Assembly: GCA_964462185.1 (NCBI GenBank)
Contig: CAYWWV010000060.1
Span: 1-5,879 of the forward strand
Source: RBG-16-57-9 sp964462185
GTDB lineage: Archaea > Thermoproteota > Bathyarchaeia > TCS64
DNA: 5,879 nt
Reading direction: 5' to 3'
The number at the start of each line of letters is the position of its first letter. Position 1 is the first letter of the stretch. Below are positions 1 through 5,651 of this stretch, piece after piece. A model generated the notes under the pieces. The model did no database searches. It worked only from the letters and a program-made list of their open reading frames with translations, and had not been told where the DNA came from. The position numbers were made by a program, and so were the translations under genes.

Positions 1-1
1 G

Positions 2-652
2 GTCTCGGAGGACGGCTCCTGGACGGTGGTCCAGCAGGGGATGTCGGAGGAGAGGGGAGAGGCCAGGCGCTACCATTGGGACCCCAACACCACCAGCTTC
101 ACCCTGGAGCCAGGCCAAGACATAGTCTGCCCCACCAAGGTGCCCCAGGTTCTCGACATGACGAGCCGAGACAGCTTGGAGGCCCAGAAGGCCTGCGTAG
201 ACCTGGCCTGCTCCAACCCTCTCCGACTGCGCAGGCAGCTGGCGGAGGAGGCGCCCCGGGGCCAACAAACCCTCCACAGCTGGGTGGGGGGCCGGGCGCT
301 GGTGATGCCCCGCTCGGTGAACTGGGACGCCCTTAGAAGGGTTTACGAGTACCAGCCCCAGGGGTTCCAGGAGCTAGTTGCCTTCCCAGGGGTGGGGCCC
401 TCCACCATACGGGGACTGGCGCTGCTGGCCGAGCTGGTCTACGGCGCCGAGGCCAGCTGGAGAGACCCTGTGCGGTTCTCCTTCGCCTTCGGCGGGAAAG
501 ACGGTGTGCCCTTCCCCGTTGACAGGAAGGCCATGGACGAGGCTGTCCTAGTGTTGAGGGACGCCCTCGACTCCCCACGGGTTGAGAGGCGGATTAAGCT
601 GAGGGCCCTTCAACGGTTGAGGCGTCTAGCCCCCGGCGTCGCGGCGAGCTGA
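2..652 (+). CDS. DUF763 family protein, C-terminal part (5' end outside the window)
   Basis: The reading frame is open from base 2, so the gene enters from the left and only its last 216 or so residues are visible. The visible part begins with the block EDGSWTVVQQGM, followed by ARRYHW, which I recognise as conserved in the archaeal/bacterial DUF763 family. Family proteins are several hundred residues long, so the N-terminal portion is missing. Around 370-440 the protein reads FPGVGPSTIRGLALLAELVYG, a helix-hairpin-helix-like segment, followed by the family-typical FSFAFGGKDGVPFPVDR. The helix-hairpin-helix hints at nucleic-acid binding, but no biochemical function is established to my knowledge and none is assigned. 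The stop TGA lies at 650-652, overlapping the end of the convergent transglutaminase-like gene by 27 bp. The GTG at 26 falls inside the conserved VVQQGM block and is not the real start. Family call confident; role unknown. Confidence 0.88.
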   Translation, partial: VSEDGSWTVVQQGMSEERGEARRYHWDPNTTSFTLEPGQDIVCPTKVPQVLDMTSRDSLEAQKACVDLACSNPLRLRRQLAEEAPRGQQTLHSWVGGRALVMPRSVNWDALRRVYEYQPQGFQELVAFPGVGPSTIRGLALLAELVYGAEASWRDPVRFSFAFGGKDGVPFPVDRKAMDEAVLVLRDALDSPRVERRIKLRALQRLRRLAPGVAAS

Positions 653-1726
653 GTAAAACATATAGCCCAGCACCAGGCCCAGCGCCAGGGCAAGGGCCAG
701 CGTCAGCCTCGCTCCTTGAAGCCTCTGGTTGGTGACCTGCTGGGCCTCCTCTATGATGGTGATGTAGAGGTCGCCCCCCTTCAGACGCTCCATGGTCTCC
801 CTTGTATCCCCCACATAGGGGCTTTGGGAGACGTTGAAGGCTGCCGCTATGGTGGCGCCGTATTGGTGGGCCCCTTTAAGCAGCTCCAGCTCCGACTCCG
901 CCCCTGCCAGGGTGAGGTCGATGGGGGTCCACCCCCAGGGAGGGATGTAAACCATGGCCCACCCGTGCCAACCCACCCCCCTGGCCTCACTCCTCAAACG
1001 CCCCCCCCAGCTCTCCCCCGAGTCCCCCATGGCTCGGTTGAAGACCAGCCCAACTTGGAGGTAGGCGGGCACCCCCAGGCTCCTGCAAAGCGTCACCAAG
1101 AGAATTGCCTGGTCGTCGCAGTCGCCAGCCCCCTCGCCCAGGGTCTCCAATGGGTAGCGTGGAGCCTCGCCGTTGAGGTAGCTCACATTCTCCCTAATGT
1201 AGGCCACCAGGCTCAACACCTTGTCCAGGACTGCATCCTCGCTTTGGGTTATTTCTCTGGCTAGCTCCAAGACCTCCGGGTTTTGACAGGGGAAGGTCTC
1301 ACTTGGCTGGGTATACCTCTCCACCAGGCGCCGGGGGATCCCATCCACCCCCAAGGCCTCCCGCTGGGAGAAGCTGGGGGGCTCCACGCCAAAGGTCTTA
1401 ATCCTGAAGACCGCGGTGAAGTTGGCCCGGCCTGGGCCCAGCTCCAGGGGGAGGTCCATGACTGCCAGGAGGTTTCCATCGGGGTCTTGGACCCGGGTCT
1501 TTACGCCGGGGTGGGCCTCCAAGAGCCTGACCTCTTGGTGGGAGTTGTTCATGAATAGGGGGATTTGGACGTATGACTCCTCCAGCGTTACGGGGGCCTC
1601 CCCCCTGTTCTCGAAGATGTAGGTGAGGGTGTAGAGGTGCTCCATGGTTGTTTGGGGGGCTCCCTGGGCAAGCTGGGCCAACAGCCCCAGCGCAACCAGG
1701 AGCCCCAGCGCCCTACTCCGATTCAA
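626..1726 (-). CDS. Secreted, membrane-anchored transglutaminase-like protein
   Basis: This 366-residue protein has an N-terminal signal peptide (about 1-22, MNRSR then a Leu/Ala core), a beta-rich N-terminal region (about 28-115), a transglutaminase-like domain (about 150-275), and one C-terminal membrane helix (about 341-357) followed by the basic tail SARRDAGG. The papain-like triad is visible as Cys203 (GDCDDQ), His254 (GWHGWAMVY) and Asp270 (WTPIDL). It could be a protease, amidase or cross-linking enzyme, and the substrate cannot be read from sequence. Four N-glycosylation sequons (N60, N102, N180, N298) lie in the predicted extracellular part, consistent with a type I surface protein. 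The start is TTG at 1726. An in-frame stop at 1733-1735 rules out anything longer, and the next Met (28) would remove the signal peptide. A TTTAAA box A about 27 nt upstream suggests a nearly leaderless mRNA separate from the transaldolase operon. The 3' end overlaps DUF763 convergently. Confidence 0.85.
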   Translation of the reverse strand: MNRSRALGLLVALGLLAQLAQGAPQTTMEHLYTLTYIFENRGEAPVTLEESYVQIPLFMNNSHQEVRLLEAHPGVKTRVQDPDGNLLAVMDLPLELGPGRANFTAVFRIKTFGVEPPSFSQREALGVDGIPRRLVERYTQPSETFPCQNPEVLELAREITQSEDAVLDKVLSLVAYIRENVSYLNGEAPRYPLETLGEGAGDCDDQAILLVTLCRSLGVPAYLQVGLVFNRAMGDSGESWGGRLRSEARGVGWHGWAMVYIPPWGWTPIDLTLAGAESELELLKGAHQYGATIAAAFNVSQSPYVGDTRETMERLKGGDLYITIIEEAQQVTNQRLQGARLTLALALALGLVLGYMFYSARRDAGG

Positions 1727-1752
1727 ACCACTTCATACCAGGGTTGCCAGTC

Positions 1753-1758
1753 TTTAAA
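1753..1758 (-). promoter_or_regulatory. Candidate archaeal box A (TTTAAA) for the transglutaminase-like gene
   Basis: TTTAAA lies on the minus strand and overlaps the transaldolase stop codon. It is preceded by a purine-rich stretch (AGAAGAGAG) that could act as BRE. A start site about 26-27 nt downstream would fall near 1729, only a few bases before the TTG at 1726. No good SD precedes that TTG, which fits a leaderless or nearly leaderless transcript. This is position-based inference, and TTTAAA is palindromic. Confidence 0.45.
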
Positions 1759-2404
1759 CTCTCTTCTGGACCTCTGCCCAGTCCCTGGCGAACCTCTCCA
1801 ACCCCTCATCGGTCAACGGGTGTCGGAGCATCGCCCCCAGTATGGCGGGGGGGATGGTGGCCACATGGCTCCCAGCCTTGGCAGCCTCCACCACGTGGCG
1901 GGGGTGGCGTATGCTGGCTGTGATTATCTGGGAGTCGAAGCCATAGTTCTCGAATATCTGGCAGGCCTCCCAGACCACCTCCATCCCCGGGTGGCCCCTG
2001 TCGTCCAGCCTCCCCACGAATATGCTGACATAGCTGGCGCCTGCCTTGGCTGCCAGCAGCGCCTGGTTGGGGCTGAACACCAGGGTGACGTTGGTCTTTA
2101 TGCCTTCCTCCTCCAAGACCCGGGTGGCCCTAAGCCCCTCCGCCGTCATGGGTATCTTCACGACGATGTTGTCTCCAAACCTCTGGAAATCCCTGGCCTC
2201 CTCCACCATCCCCCTCCAATCACTGCTGACAGCCTCCACACTGATGGGCCCATCCACTATCCCAGCGATCTCCCGGACAACCTCCTCGAAGACTCCCCCA
2301 GACCTGTGTATGAGGGTGGGGTTGGTGGTCACCCCGTCTATCACACCCATATCCCAATAGCGCTTGATCTCCTCAACTACCGCGGTGTCGATGAAAACCT
2401 TCAT
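1754..2404 (-). CDS. tal: Transaldolase, small TalC/MipB-type (TAL/FSA family)
   Basis: Transfers a dihydroxyacetone unit between fructose-6-P or sedoheptulose-7-P and aldose phosphates in the non-oxidative pentose phosphate pathway; cytosolic. The 216 residues match the short TIM-barrel TAL/FSA family. Visible motifs are FIDTA with Asp6, GVTTNPTLI (about 24-32), the Schiff-base Lys83 in VVKIPMTAEGL, TNVTLVFS with Asn105, YVSIFVGRLDDRG and ITASIRHP. Phe129 occupies the position that is Tyr131 in E. coli fructose-6-phosphate aldolase, and Glu57 the position of its Gln59; both favour transaldolase over aldolase. The start is ATG at 2404, preceded 5 nt upstream by a perfect SD, GGAGGTGA (2410-2417). 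A GTG at 2413 would add three residues but lies inside that SD, so it is rejected. The SD includes the upstream subunit's last codons and stop, so translation is probably coupled. It follows the two transketolase subunits as the third gene of the operon. Confidence 0.93.
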   Translation of the reverse strand: MKVFIDTAVVEEIKRYWDMGVIDGVTTNPTLIHRSGGVFEEVVREIAGIVDGPISVEAVSSDWRGMVEEARDFQRFGDNIVVKIPMTAEGLRATRVLEEEGIKTNVTLVFSPNQALLAAKAGASYVSIFVGRLDDRGHPGMEVVWEACQIFENYGFDSQIITASIRHPRHVVEAAKAGSHVATIPPAILGAMLRHPLTDEGLERFARDWAEVQKRV

Positions 2405-2409
2405 GGTTT

Positions 2410-2417
2410 TCACCTCC
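2410..2417 (-). promoter_or_regulatory. Shine-Dalgarno GGAGGTGA for transaldolase, embedded in the end of tktC
   Basis: A perfect anti-16S match, five bases before ATG 2404. Its final TGA is the stop codon of the transketolase C-terminal subunit. It decides the transaldolase start (ATG 2404, not GTG 2413) and shows that these genes are read from one mRNA. Confidence 0.85.
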
Positions 2418-3351
2418 GTGTTTTTTCTATTAAGCTTTGGGCAGCCCTGGCTATGTGTCTAGCCGTCAAGCCAAAGTATTCCAGCAGCTCCGACAGGCTT
2501 CCAGCCGTCTCCCCAAAGGTCTCACCGACGCCCATGATGGTCAAGGGGGTGGGCCTGTTTTGGGAGAGGGCCTCAGCTATGGCCCCCCCCAAGCCCCCTT
2601 GGAGGTGGTGCTGCTCGGTGGAGACCACCCTCCCCGTCTTGGCCGCGTGCCTCACCAGCCCCTCCACATCCAAGGGCTTCAAGGTGTGAACATTCAAGAC
2701 CTCGGCGCTCACCCCCTCCGTCTCCAGGAGCTTTGCAGCCTCAACGGCCTGGGCGACCTGGGCGCCTATGGCCGCCAGGGTCACATCCTCCCCCTCCCTC
2801 ATCACCTCCACCCTCCCCAGCCGGTACTCGTAGGGCTTCTCCAGGAGGGGCTCCTTCTCCCTCCTAAGCCTAACGTAGGAGGGGCCCCCAGCCTCCAGAA
2901 GGGAGTCCAGGGCCTGCTTAGTCTCTTCAGCGTCGCAGGGAACCACGACTTTGAGGTGGGGGATGACCCTGGTGAGGGCCAGGTCCTCCAGGGCCTGGTG
3001 GCTAGCCCCGTCGGCGGCGCAGCTCAAGCCCCCGTGGGAGGCCACCAGGTGTACGTCTAGTCTGTCGTGGGCCACCAGGTTCCTCACCTGGTCCCAGGCC
3101 CTGGCGGTGAGGAAGTATGCGAAGCTGGAGGCAAAAACCGTCTTCCCCCCCAGGGAGAGGCCCGCTGAGAAGGCCACCAGGTTCTGCTCGGCCACCCCCA
3201 CGTTGAAGAATCTCTCGGGGTAAAGCCTCTGGAACCGGTTGGTCCTAGTGGAGGCGGAGAGGTCTGCATCCACAACCACTATACTGGGGTCGGCCCCCCT
3301 CTCCTGGAGCCACTCCCCATAGGCGTCACGGGTGGCCTTCAAGGCTTCCAC
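2410..3351 (-). CDS. tktC: Transketolase, C-terminal subunit (pyrimidine-binding plus C-terminal domains)
   Basis: Second half of a split transketolase, which moves two-carbon ketol units between sugar phosphates using thiamine diphosphate; it should form a complex with the N-terminal subunit encoded just upstream. It has 313 residues. The Pyr domain spans about 5-165, with VGVAEQNLVAFSAG carrying the catalytic Glu55 that activates the ThDP aminopyrimidine, then SFAYFLTARAWDQVRN and SHGGLSCAADGASHQ (His106, His118). The transketolase C-terminal domain follows (about 185-300; VSTEQHHLQGGLGGAIAE). The loop usually reading close to GEDG is AADG here. It overlaps the upstream subunit by 13 bp with GTG at 3351. 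An in-frame TTG at 3342 (TTGA overlap, preceded by GGGGGGTGG) is an equally plausible start three residues later. Other ThDP enzymes with this layout (DXPS, pyruvate dehydrogenase E1) fit less well given the neighbouring transaldolase. Confidence 0.92.
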   Translation of the reverse strand: MEALKATRDAYGEWLQERGADPSIVVVDADLSASTRTNRFQRLYPERFFNVGVAEQNLVAFSAGLSLGGKTVFASSFAYFLTARAWDQVRNLVAHDRLDVHLVASHGGLSCAADGASHQALEDLALTRVIPHLKVVVPCDAEETKQALDSLLEAGGPSYVRLRREKEPLLEKPYEYRLGRVEVMREGEDVTLAAIGAQVAQAVEAAKLLETEGVSAEVLNVHTLKPLDVEGLVRHAAKTGRVVSTEQHHLQGGLGGAIAEALSQNRPTPLTIMGVGETFGETAGSLSELLEYFGLTARHIARAAQSLIEKTRR

Positions 3352-4139
3352 CCCCCCAGCTCCCTCATCGCCTCCATGAACTCCTCATCATTGGGGGCCT
3401 TCCCGTGGAAGGCCACATTGTTCTCCATGAAGCTGACGCCCTTCCCCTTGACGGTGCGGGCTATGAGCACGCTGGGCCCGCCGTCGCTTTGAGCCTGTTG
3501 GAGGGCCTCGTGGAGCTGTGGGAAGCTGTGGCCGTCACACTGGTAGACCCTCCAGTTGAACGCCCTCCACTTGTCCGCCAACGGCTCCAAACGCACCAAG
3601 TCCTCGGTGCACCCGTCAATCTGCAGCATGTTGCGGTCCACCACCGCCGTGAGGTTCTCCAGCCCCAGGCTGCCCGCCAGCATAGCCGCCTCCCACACCA
3701 ACCCCTCATCCAACTCCCCATCCCCCAGCAAGCAGTAAACCCTCCCCCCAGAGCCATCCAGCCGCAACGCCGAGGCCAGACCCGCTGCAACGCTGAGCCC
3801 GTTCCCCAGGCTCCCCGAGGAGACCTCCACCCCAGGGGTTCGAAGAGCGTCGGGGTGACCCTTCAGGGGGCTGCTCAACTTCCTAAGTGAGTCTGTCTCC
3901 GGGGGCAGGACTCCCTTCTCCATGAGGACCGCGTATAGGAGGGGGGCCGCGTGGCCCTTACTCAGTATGAACCTGTCTCCCTTGGATTCATCCATGACTT
4001 TGAAGTAGAGGGTTACCAGGATCTCCACGCTGCTCAGGCTTCCCCCAGGGTGCCCTGAGCCCGCGCTGTGTATCATCTCCAATATGCGGATGCGGGTCCT
4101 CCTAGCCAGCTCCTCCAACTCGCCGTACTGCTCTACCAA
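3339..4139 (-). CDS. tktN: Transketolase, N-terminal subunit (ThDP pyrophosphate-binding domain)
   Basis: First half of the split transketolase. Its 266 residues correspond to the pyrophosphate-binding domain of a full-length enzyme, as is normal for archaeal two-gene transketolases. Substrate and cofactor residues are visible: His30 in SGHPGGSLS, His63 in ILSKGHAAPLLY, and the ThDP/metal motif from G139-D140-G141 to N170 (DRNMLQIDG). Also present are GHPD (about 94-97), SGSLGNGLSVAAGLA (about 108-122) and VKGKGVSFMEN near the C terminus. The start is TTG at 4139, preceded by GGAGG (4147-4151) with 7 nt spacing; the next Met is residue 22, which is too late. It overlaps tktC by 13 bp, so the two subunits should be made in a coupled way. 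The box A upstream suggests this gene heads the tktN-tktC-tal operon. Both cofactor-binding halves look intact. Confidence 0.93.
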   Translation of the reverse strand: MVEQYGELEELARRTRIRILEMIHSAGSGHPGGSLSSVEILVTLYFKVMDESKGDRFILSKGHAAPLLYAVLMEKGVLPPETDSLRKLSSPLKGHPDALRTPGVEVSSGSLGNGLSVAAGLASALRLDGSGGRVYCLLGDGELDEGLVWEAAMLAGSLGLENLTAVVDRNMLQIDGCTEDLVRLEPLADKWRAFNWRVYQCDGHSFPQLHEALQQAQSDGGPSVLIARTVKGKGVSFMENNVAFHGKAPNDEEFMEAMRELGGWKP

Positions 4140-4146
4140 ATAGGCC

Positions 4147-4151
4147 CCTCC
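4147..4151 (-). promoter_or_regulatory. Shine-Dalgarno GGAGG supporting the TTG start of tktN
   Basis: GGAGG sits seven bases before the TTG at 4139 inside a predicted leader of about 17 nt. It supports a TTG start in the absence of any nearby ATG or GTG. Confidence 0.65.
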
Positions 4152-4178
4152 GGGACGGGTATATGGTTGGCTGCATCG

Positions 4179-4185
4179 ATTAAAA
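4179..4185 (-). promoter_or_regulatory. Candidate box A (TTTTAAT) for the tktN-tktC-tal operon
   Basis: TTTTAAT on the minus strand is preceded by AAGAAGG as a possible BRE. A start about 26 nt downstream (near 4156) would leave a leader of about 17 nt carrying the GGAGG above. The region overlaps the end of the DUF371 gene only slightly, so a separate promoter here is plausible although DUF371 lies on the same strand upstream. Confidence 0.5.
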
Positions 4186-4190
4186 CCTTC

Positions 4191-4613
4191 TTAAACCCTG
4201 TAGAGGAGCCCCACCTCTACGGGAGCCCCCCTCCGTAGGGCCTCCAACATCTCCCTGGGCAGGTCCACCGCCGCCTTGTCTGCGCCCACCATGAGGGTCC
4301 TCCCACAGGTGTAGCTGCTTCGCCTGGCCACCATGTCCCGGGGGTGGGTGTAGGTGAGCCCCGGGTCCCCCCTCCCAGTGCAGGAGAAGCTAAGCCCCTC
4401 CACCTCCAAGACCATGGTTATCCTCGTCTCAGGGCTCTTAGCCGCCTCACAGGCCCAACCAGGGAGCCCCCCCAGCCCCAACTCGGCCTCCACGGCCACA
4501 ATACAACTACCCCGCTTTGTGAGGTGGGCCTCAGTGGTGGTCATCAAGGTGGTCTTATGGGTGGCCGTGATGTTGGGGTGGCCCCTGGCTCTGAACCAAA
4601 TCTCCCCGCCCAC
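4191..4613 (-). CDS. DUF371 family protein
   Basis: A 140-residue protein of the archaeal DUF371 family, recognised from RARGHPNITATHKTTL near the N terminus (about 8-22), LTKRGSCIVAVEA (about 31-43), and the C-terminal block with GDPGLTYTHPRDMVARRSS then TLMVGADKAAVDLPRE. No signal peptide or membrane segment is seen, so it is probably cytosolic. No function is established to my knowledge and none is inferred. The start is GTG at 4613, the only start codon between the upstream stop and the conserved block. It lies in the same frame as the glycosyltransferase, separated only by TGA-GGA. The only SD-like bases (GAGG) are too close to the GTG, so translation probably depends on reinitiation after the glycosyltransferase. 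Length and motif content look complete. Confidence 0.85.
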   Translation of the reverse strand: MGGEIWFRARGHPNITATHKTTLMTTTEAHLTKRGSCIVAVEAELGLGGLPGWACEAAKSPETRITMVLEVEGLSFSCTGRGDPGLTYTHPRDMVARRSSYTCGRTLMVGADKAAVDLPREMLEALRRGAPVEVGLLYRV

Positions 4614-4616
4614 TCC

Positions 4617-5576
4617 TCATATCTCCAATATAGAGACGAGTACGTTGCGCAGCCTGTCCCAGATGGTTTTCTCCGGTGCCCCCCGGGTCTTAAACATCTT
4701 CAAGTCCTCTATGGCTAGCCGTATGTCCTGGGCTATCACCTGGTATCCAAAGACCCCTACGAGCACCCCCAAAGCCAGGTTCCAGCTGAAAGCGTTAAGA
4801 AACCTCCTGGAAAAGTAGACCACAACCATGGCCAACAGCGTCACATGGCTCAGCCTCAAGTTAGACCTCTGCCTCACCAGGAAGGTGAGCATCTCGCTGC
4901 CCACATACCCCGCCCCCAACCCCATGAGGAGGGGTAACCCCATTAGAGCACCTAGAACGCTGAGGAGGGCGCTGACGATGCCCCCAGGGTATTCTATCTG
5001 GCGGTTGAAGGGTATCTCAGTATAAGTGTAGGCCGAGCGCTGGTACCGGGTTTTCCCCAGGAACCTAAGCCTCCAACTCAGATTCCAGTCCTCAGCCCTC
5101 TTGGCCCCCGTGTACCCCGGGCTCCTCAAATAGGCCTCCCGCCTGTAAGCCATGTTCGCCCCCTGGAACAGCCCCAGCACCCCCTGGGTTATCGAGCTAC
5201 ACCAGCAATAGAACCTGCTAAAAGGGTTCACATTCAAGGGTTTGAAGGCCCCCCCCACGGCCACCACACGGGGGTCCTGGAAGGGCTCCACCAGGCGCTC
5301 CAACCAGTGGGGAGGCGGGACGCAGTCGGCGTCAGTGGTCACAATTATGTCTCCGCAGCTGGCCTTGGCGCCGGCGTCTCGCAGGGTGGCCAGGCTGGCC
5401 CCGGGCATCACCAGAACCTTATCACAATACTCGGAGGCTATCTCAGGCGTACGGTCCTCGCTGCCGTTGTCCACCACGATGAGCTCCACAGGCAGAGTCT
5501 GCGCCCTCACCGCCCTCAGGCACTCCTCTATGGCTGCCTCCTCGTTGAGAGCTGGTATGACGACGCTGACCCTCAC
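4617..5576 (-). CDS. Membrane-associated family 2 (GT-A) glycosyltransferase
   Basis: Inverting sugar transferase using a nucleotide-sugar donor, probably acting on a lipid or envelope acceptor at the inner face of the membrane; donor and acceptor cannot be read from sequence. The 319 residues begin with the GT2 fold signature VSVVIPALNEEAAIEECL, then IVVDNGSEDRT (Asp36), TTDADCVPP with the metal-binding DxD (D82, D84), FQGANMAYRREAYL (about 137-150) and the acceptor-side AEDWNLSWRLRFLGK (E162, D163). Hydrophobic stretches at about 199-222, 244-256 and 263-281 are likely membrane or membrane-embedded helices after the catalytic domain. The start is GTG at 5576. No SD precedes it, but a TATTTAA box A centred 28 nt upstream predicts a leaderless mRNA starting almost at the GTG. 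DUF371 follows one codon past its stop, implying one transcript. The divergent neighbour is tRNA-Ala. Confidence 0.9.
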   Translation of the reverse strand: MRVSVVIPALNEEAAIEECLRAVRAQTLPVELIVVDNGSEDRTPEIASEYCDKVLVMPGASLATLRDAGAKASCGDIIVTTDADCVPPPHWLERLVEPFQDPRVVAVGGAFKPLNVNPFSRFYCWCSSITQGVLGLFQGANMAYRREAYLRSPGYTGAKRAEDWNLSWRLRFLGKTRYQRSAYTYTEIPFNRQIEYPGGIVSALLSVLGALMGLPLLMGLGAGYVGSEMLTFLVRQRSNLRLSHVTLLAMVVVYFSRRFLNAFSWNLALGVLVGVFGYQVIAQDIRLAIEDLKMFKTRGAPEKTIWDRLRNVLVSILEI

Positions 5577-5600
5577 AGGGCTGCAAAGGTGTGGGCGGCG

Positions 5601-5607
5601 TTAAATA
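5601..5607 (-). promoter_or_regulatory. Box A (TATTTAA) for the glycosyltransferase, predicting a leaderless mRNA
   Basis: TATTTAA on the minus strand is preceded by GGGAAAAC, a reasonable BRE. The usual spacing of about 26-27 nt puts the transcription start at about 5577, right at the GTG (5576). This explains the missing SD and supports that start codon. It is one of the best-looking promoters in the window. Confidence 0.6.
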
Positions 5608-5633
5608 GTTTTCCCACTCCACAGGGGGTAAGA

Positions 5634-5639
5634 TTTAAG
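5634..5639 (+). promoter_or_regulatory. Candidate box A (TTTAAG) for tRNA-Ala
   Basis: TTTAAG is preceded by GTAAGA as a possible BRE. A start about 26 nt downstream (near 5662) would leave a leader of about 6 nt before the tRNA. If so, only the inner part of the 5' flanking repeat arm would be transcribed. Confidence 0.5.
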
Positions 5640-5651
5640 GGGAGGTTTGGA

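Noticed and set aside
26..28. GTG as the start of the left-edge gene
   Set aside because: The frame is open back to base 2 and the upstream residues (SEDGSWT) continue a conserved DUF763 block, so this is an internal Val.
716..1264. Plus-strand ORF opposite the transglutaminase-like gene
   Set aside because: It mirrors the codons of a protein with an intact triad and shows no motif of its own.
1754..2404. Fructose-6-phosphate aldolase instead of transaldolase
   Set aside because: The position that is Tyr in the aldolase is Phe129 here, and the Gln position is Glu57; both are transaldolase-type.
2411..2413. GTG at 2413 as the transaldolase start
   Set aside because: It lies inside the SD GGAGGTGA, which is ideally spaced for ATG 2404; family members also begin near KVFIDTA.
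1637..2689. Long plus-strand ORF of 350 codons opposite transaldolase and tktC
   Set aside because: Its product is Pro/His/Gly-rich and resembles no family. It is the antisense shadow of two well-recognised genes in GC-rich DNA.
3339..3351. Frameshift splitting a single transketolase gene
   Set aside because: Two-gene transketolases are normal in archaea. The overlap carries plausible start codons, and the break lies between domains.
4161..4164. ATAT on the minus strand as the tktN TATA box
   Set aside because: It is too close to the gene: a start 26 nt downstream would fall inside the coding region and lose the GGAGG. TTTTAAT at 4179-4185 fits better.
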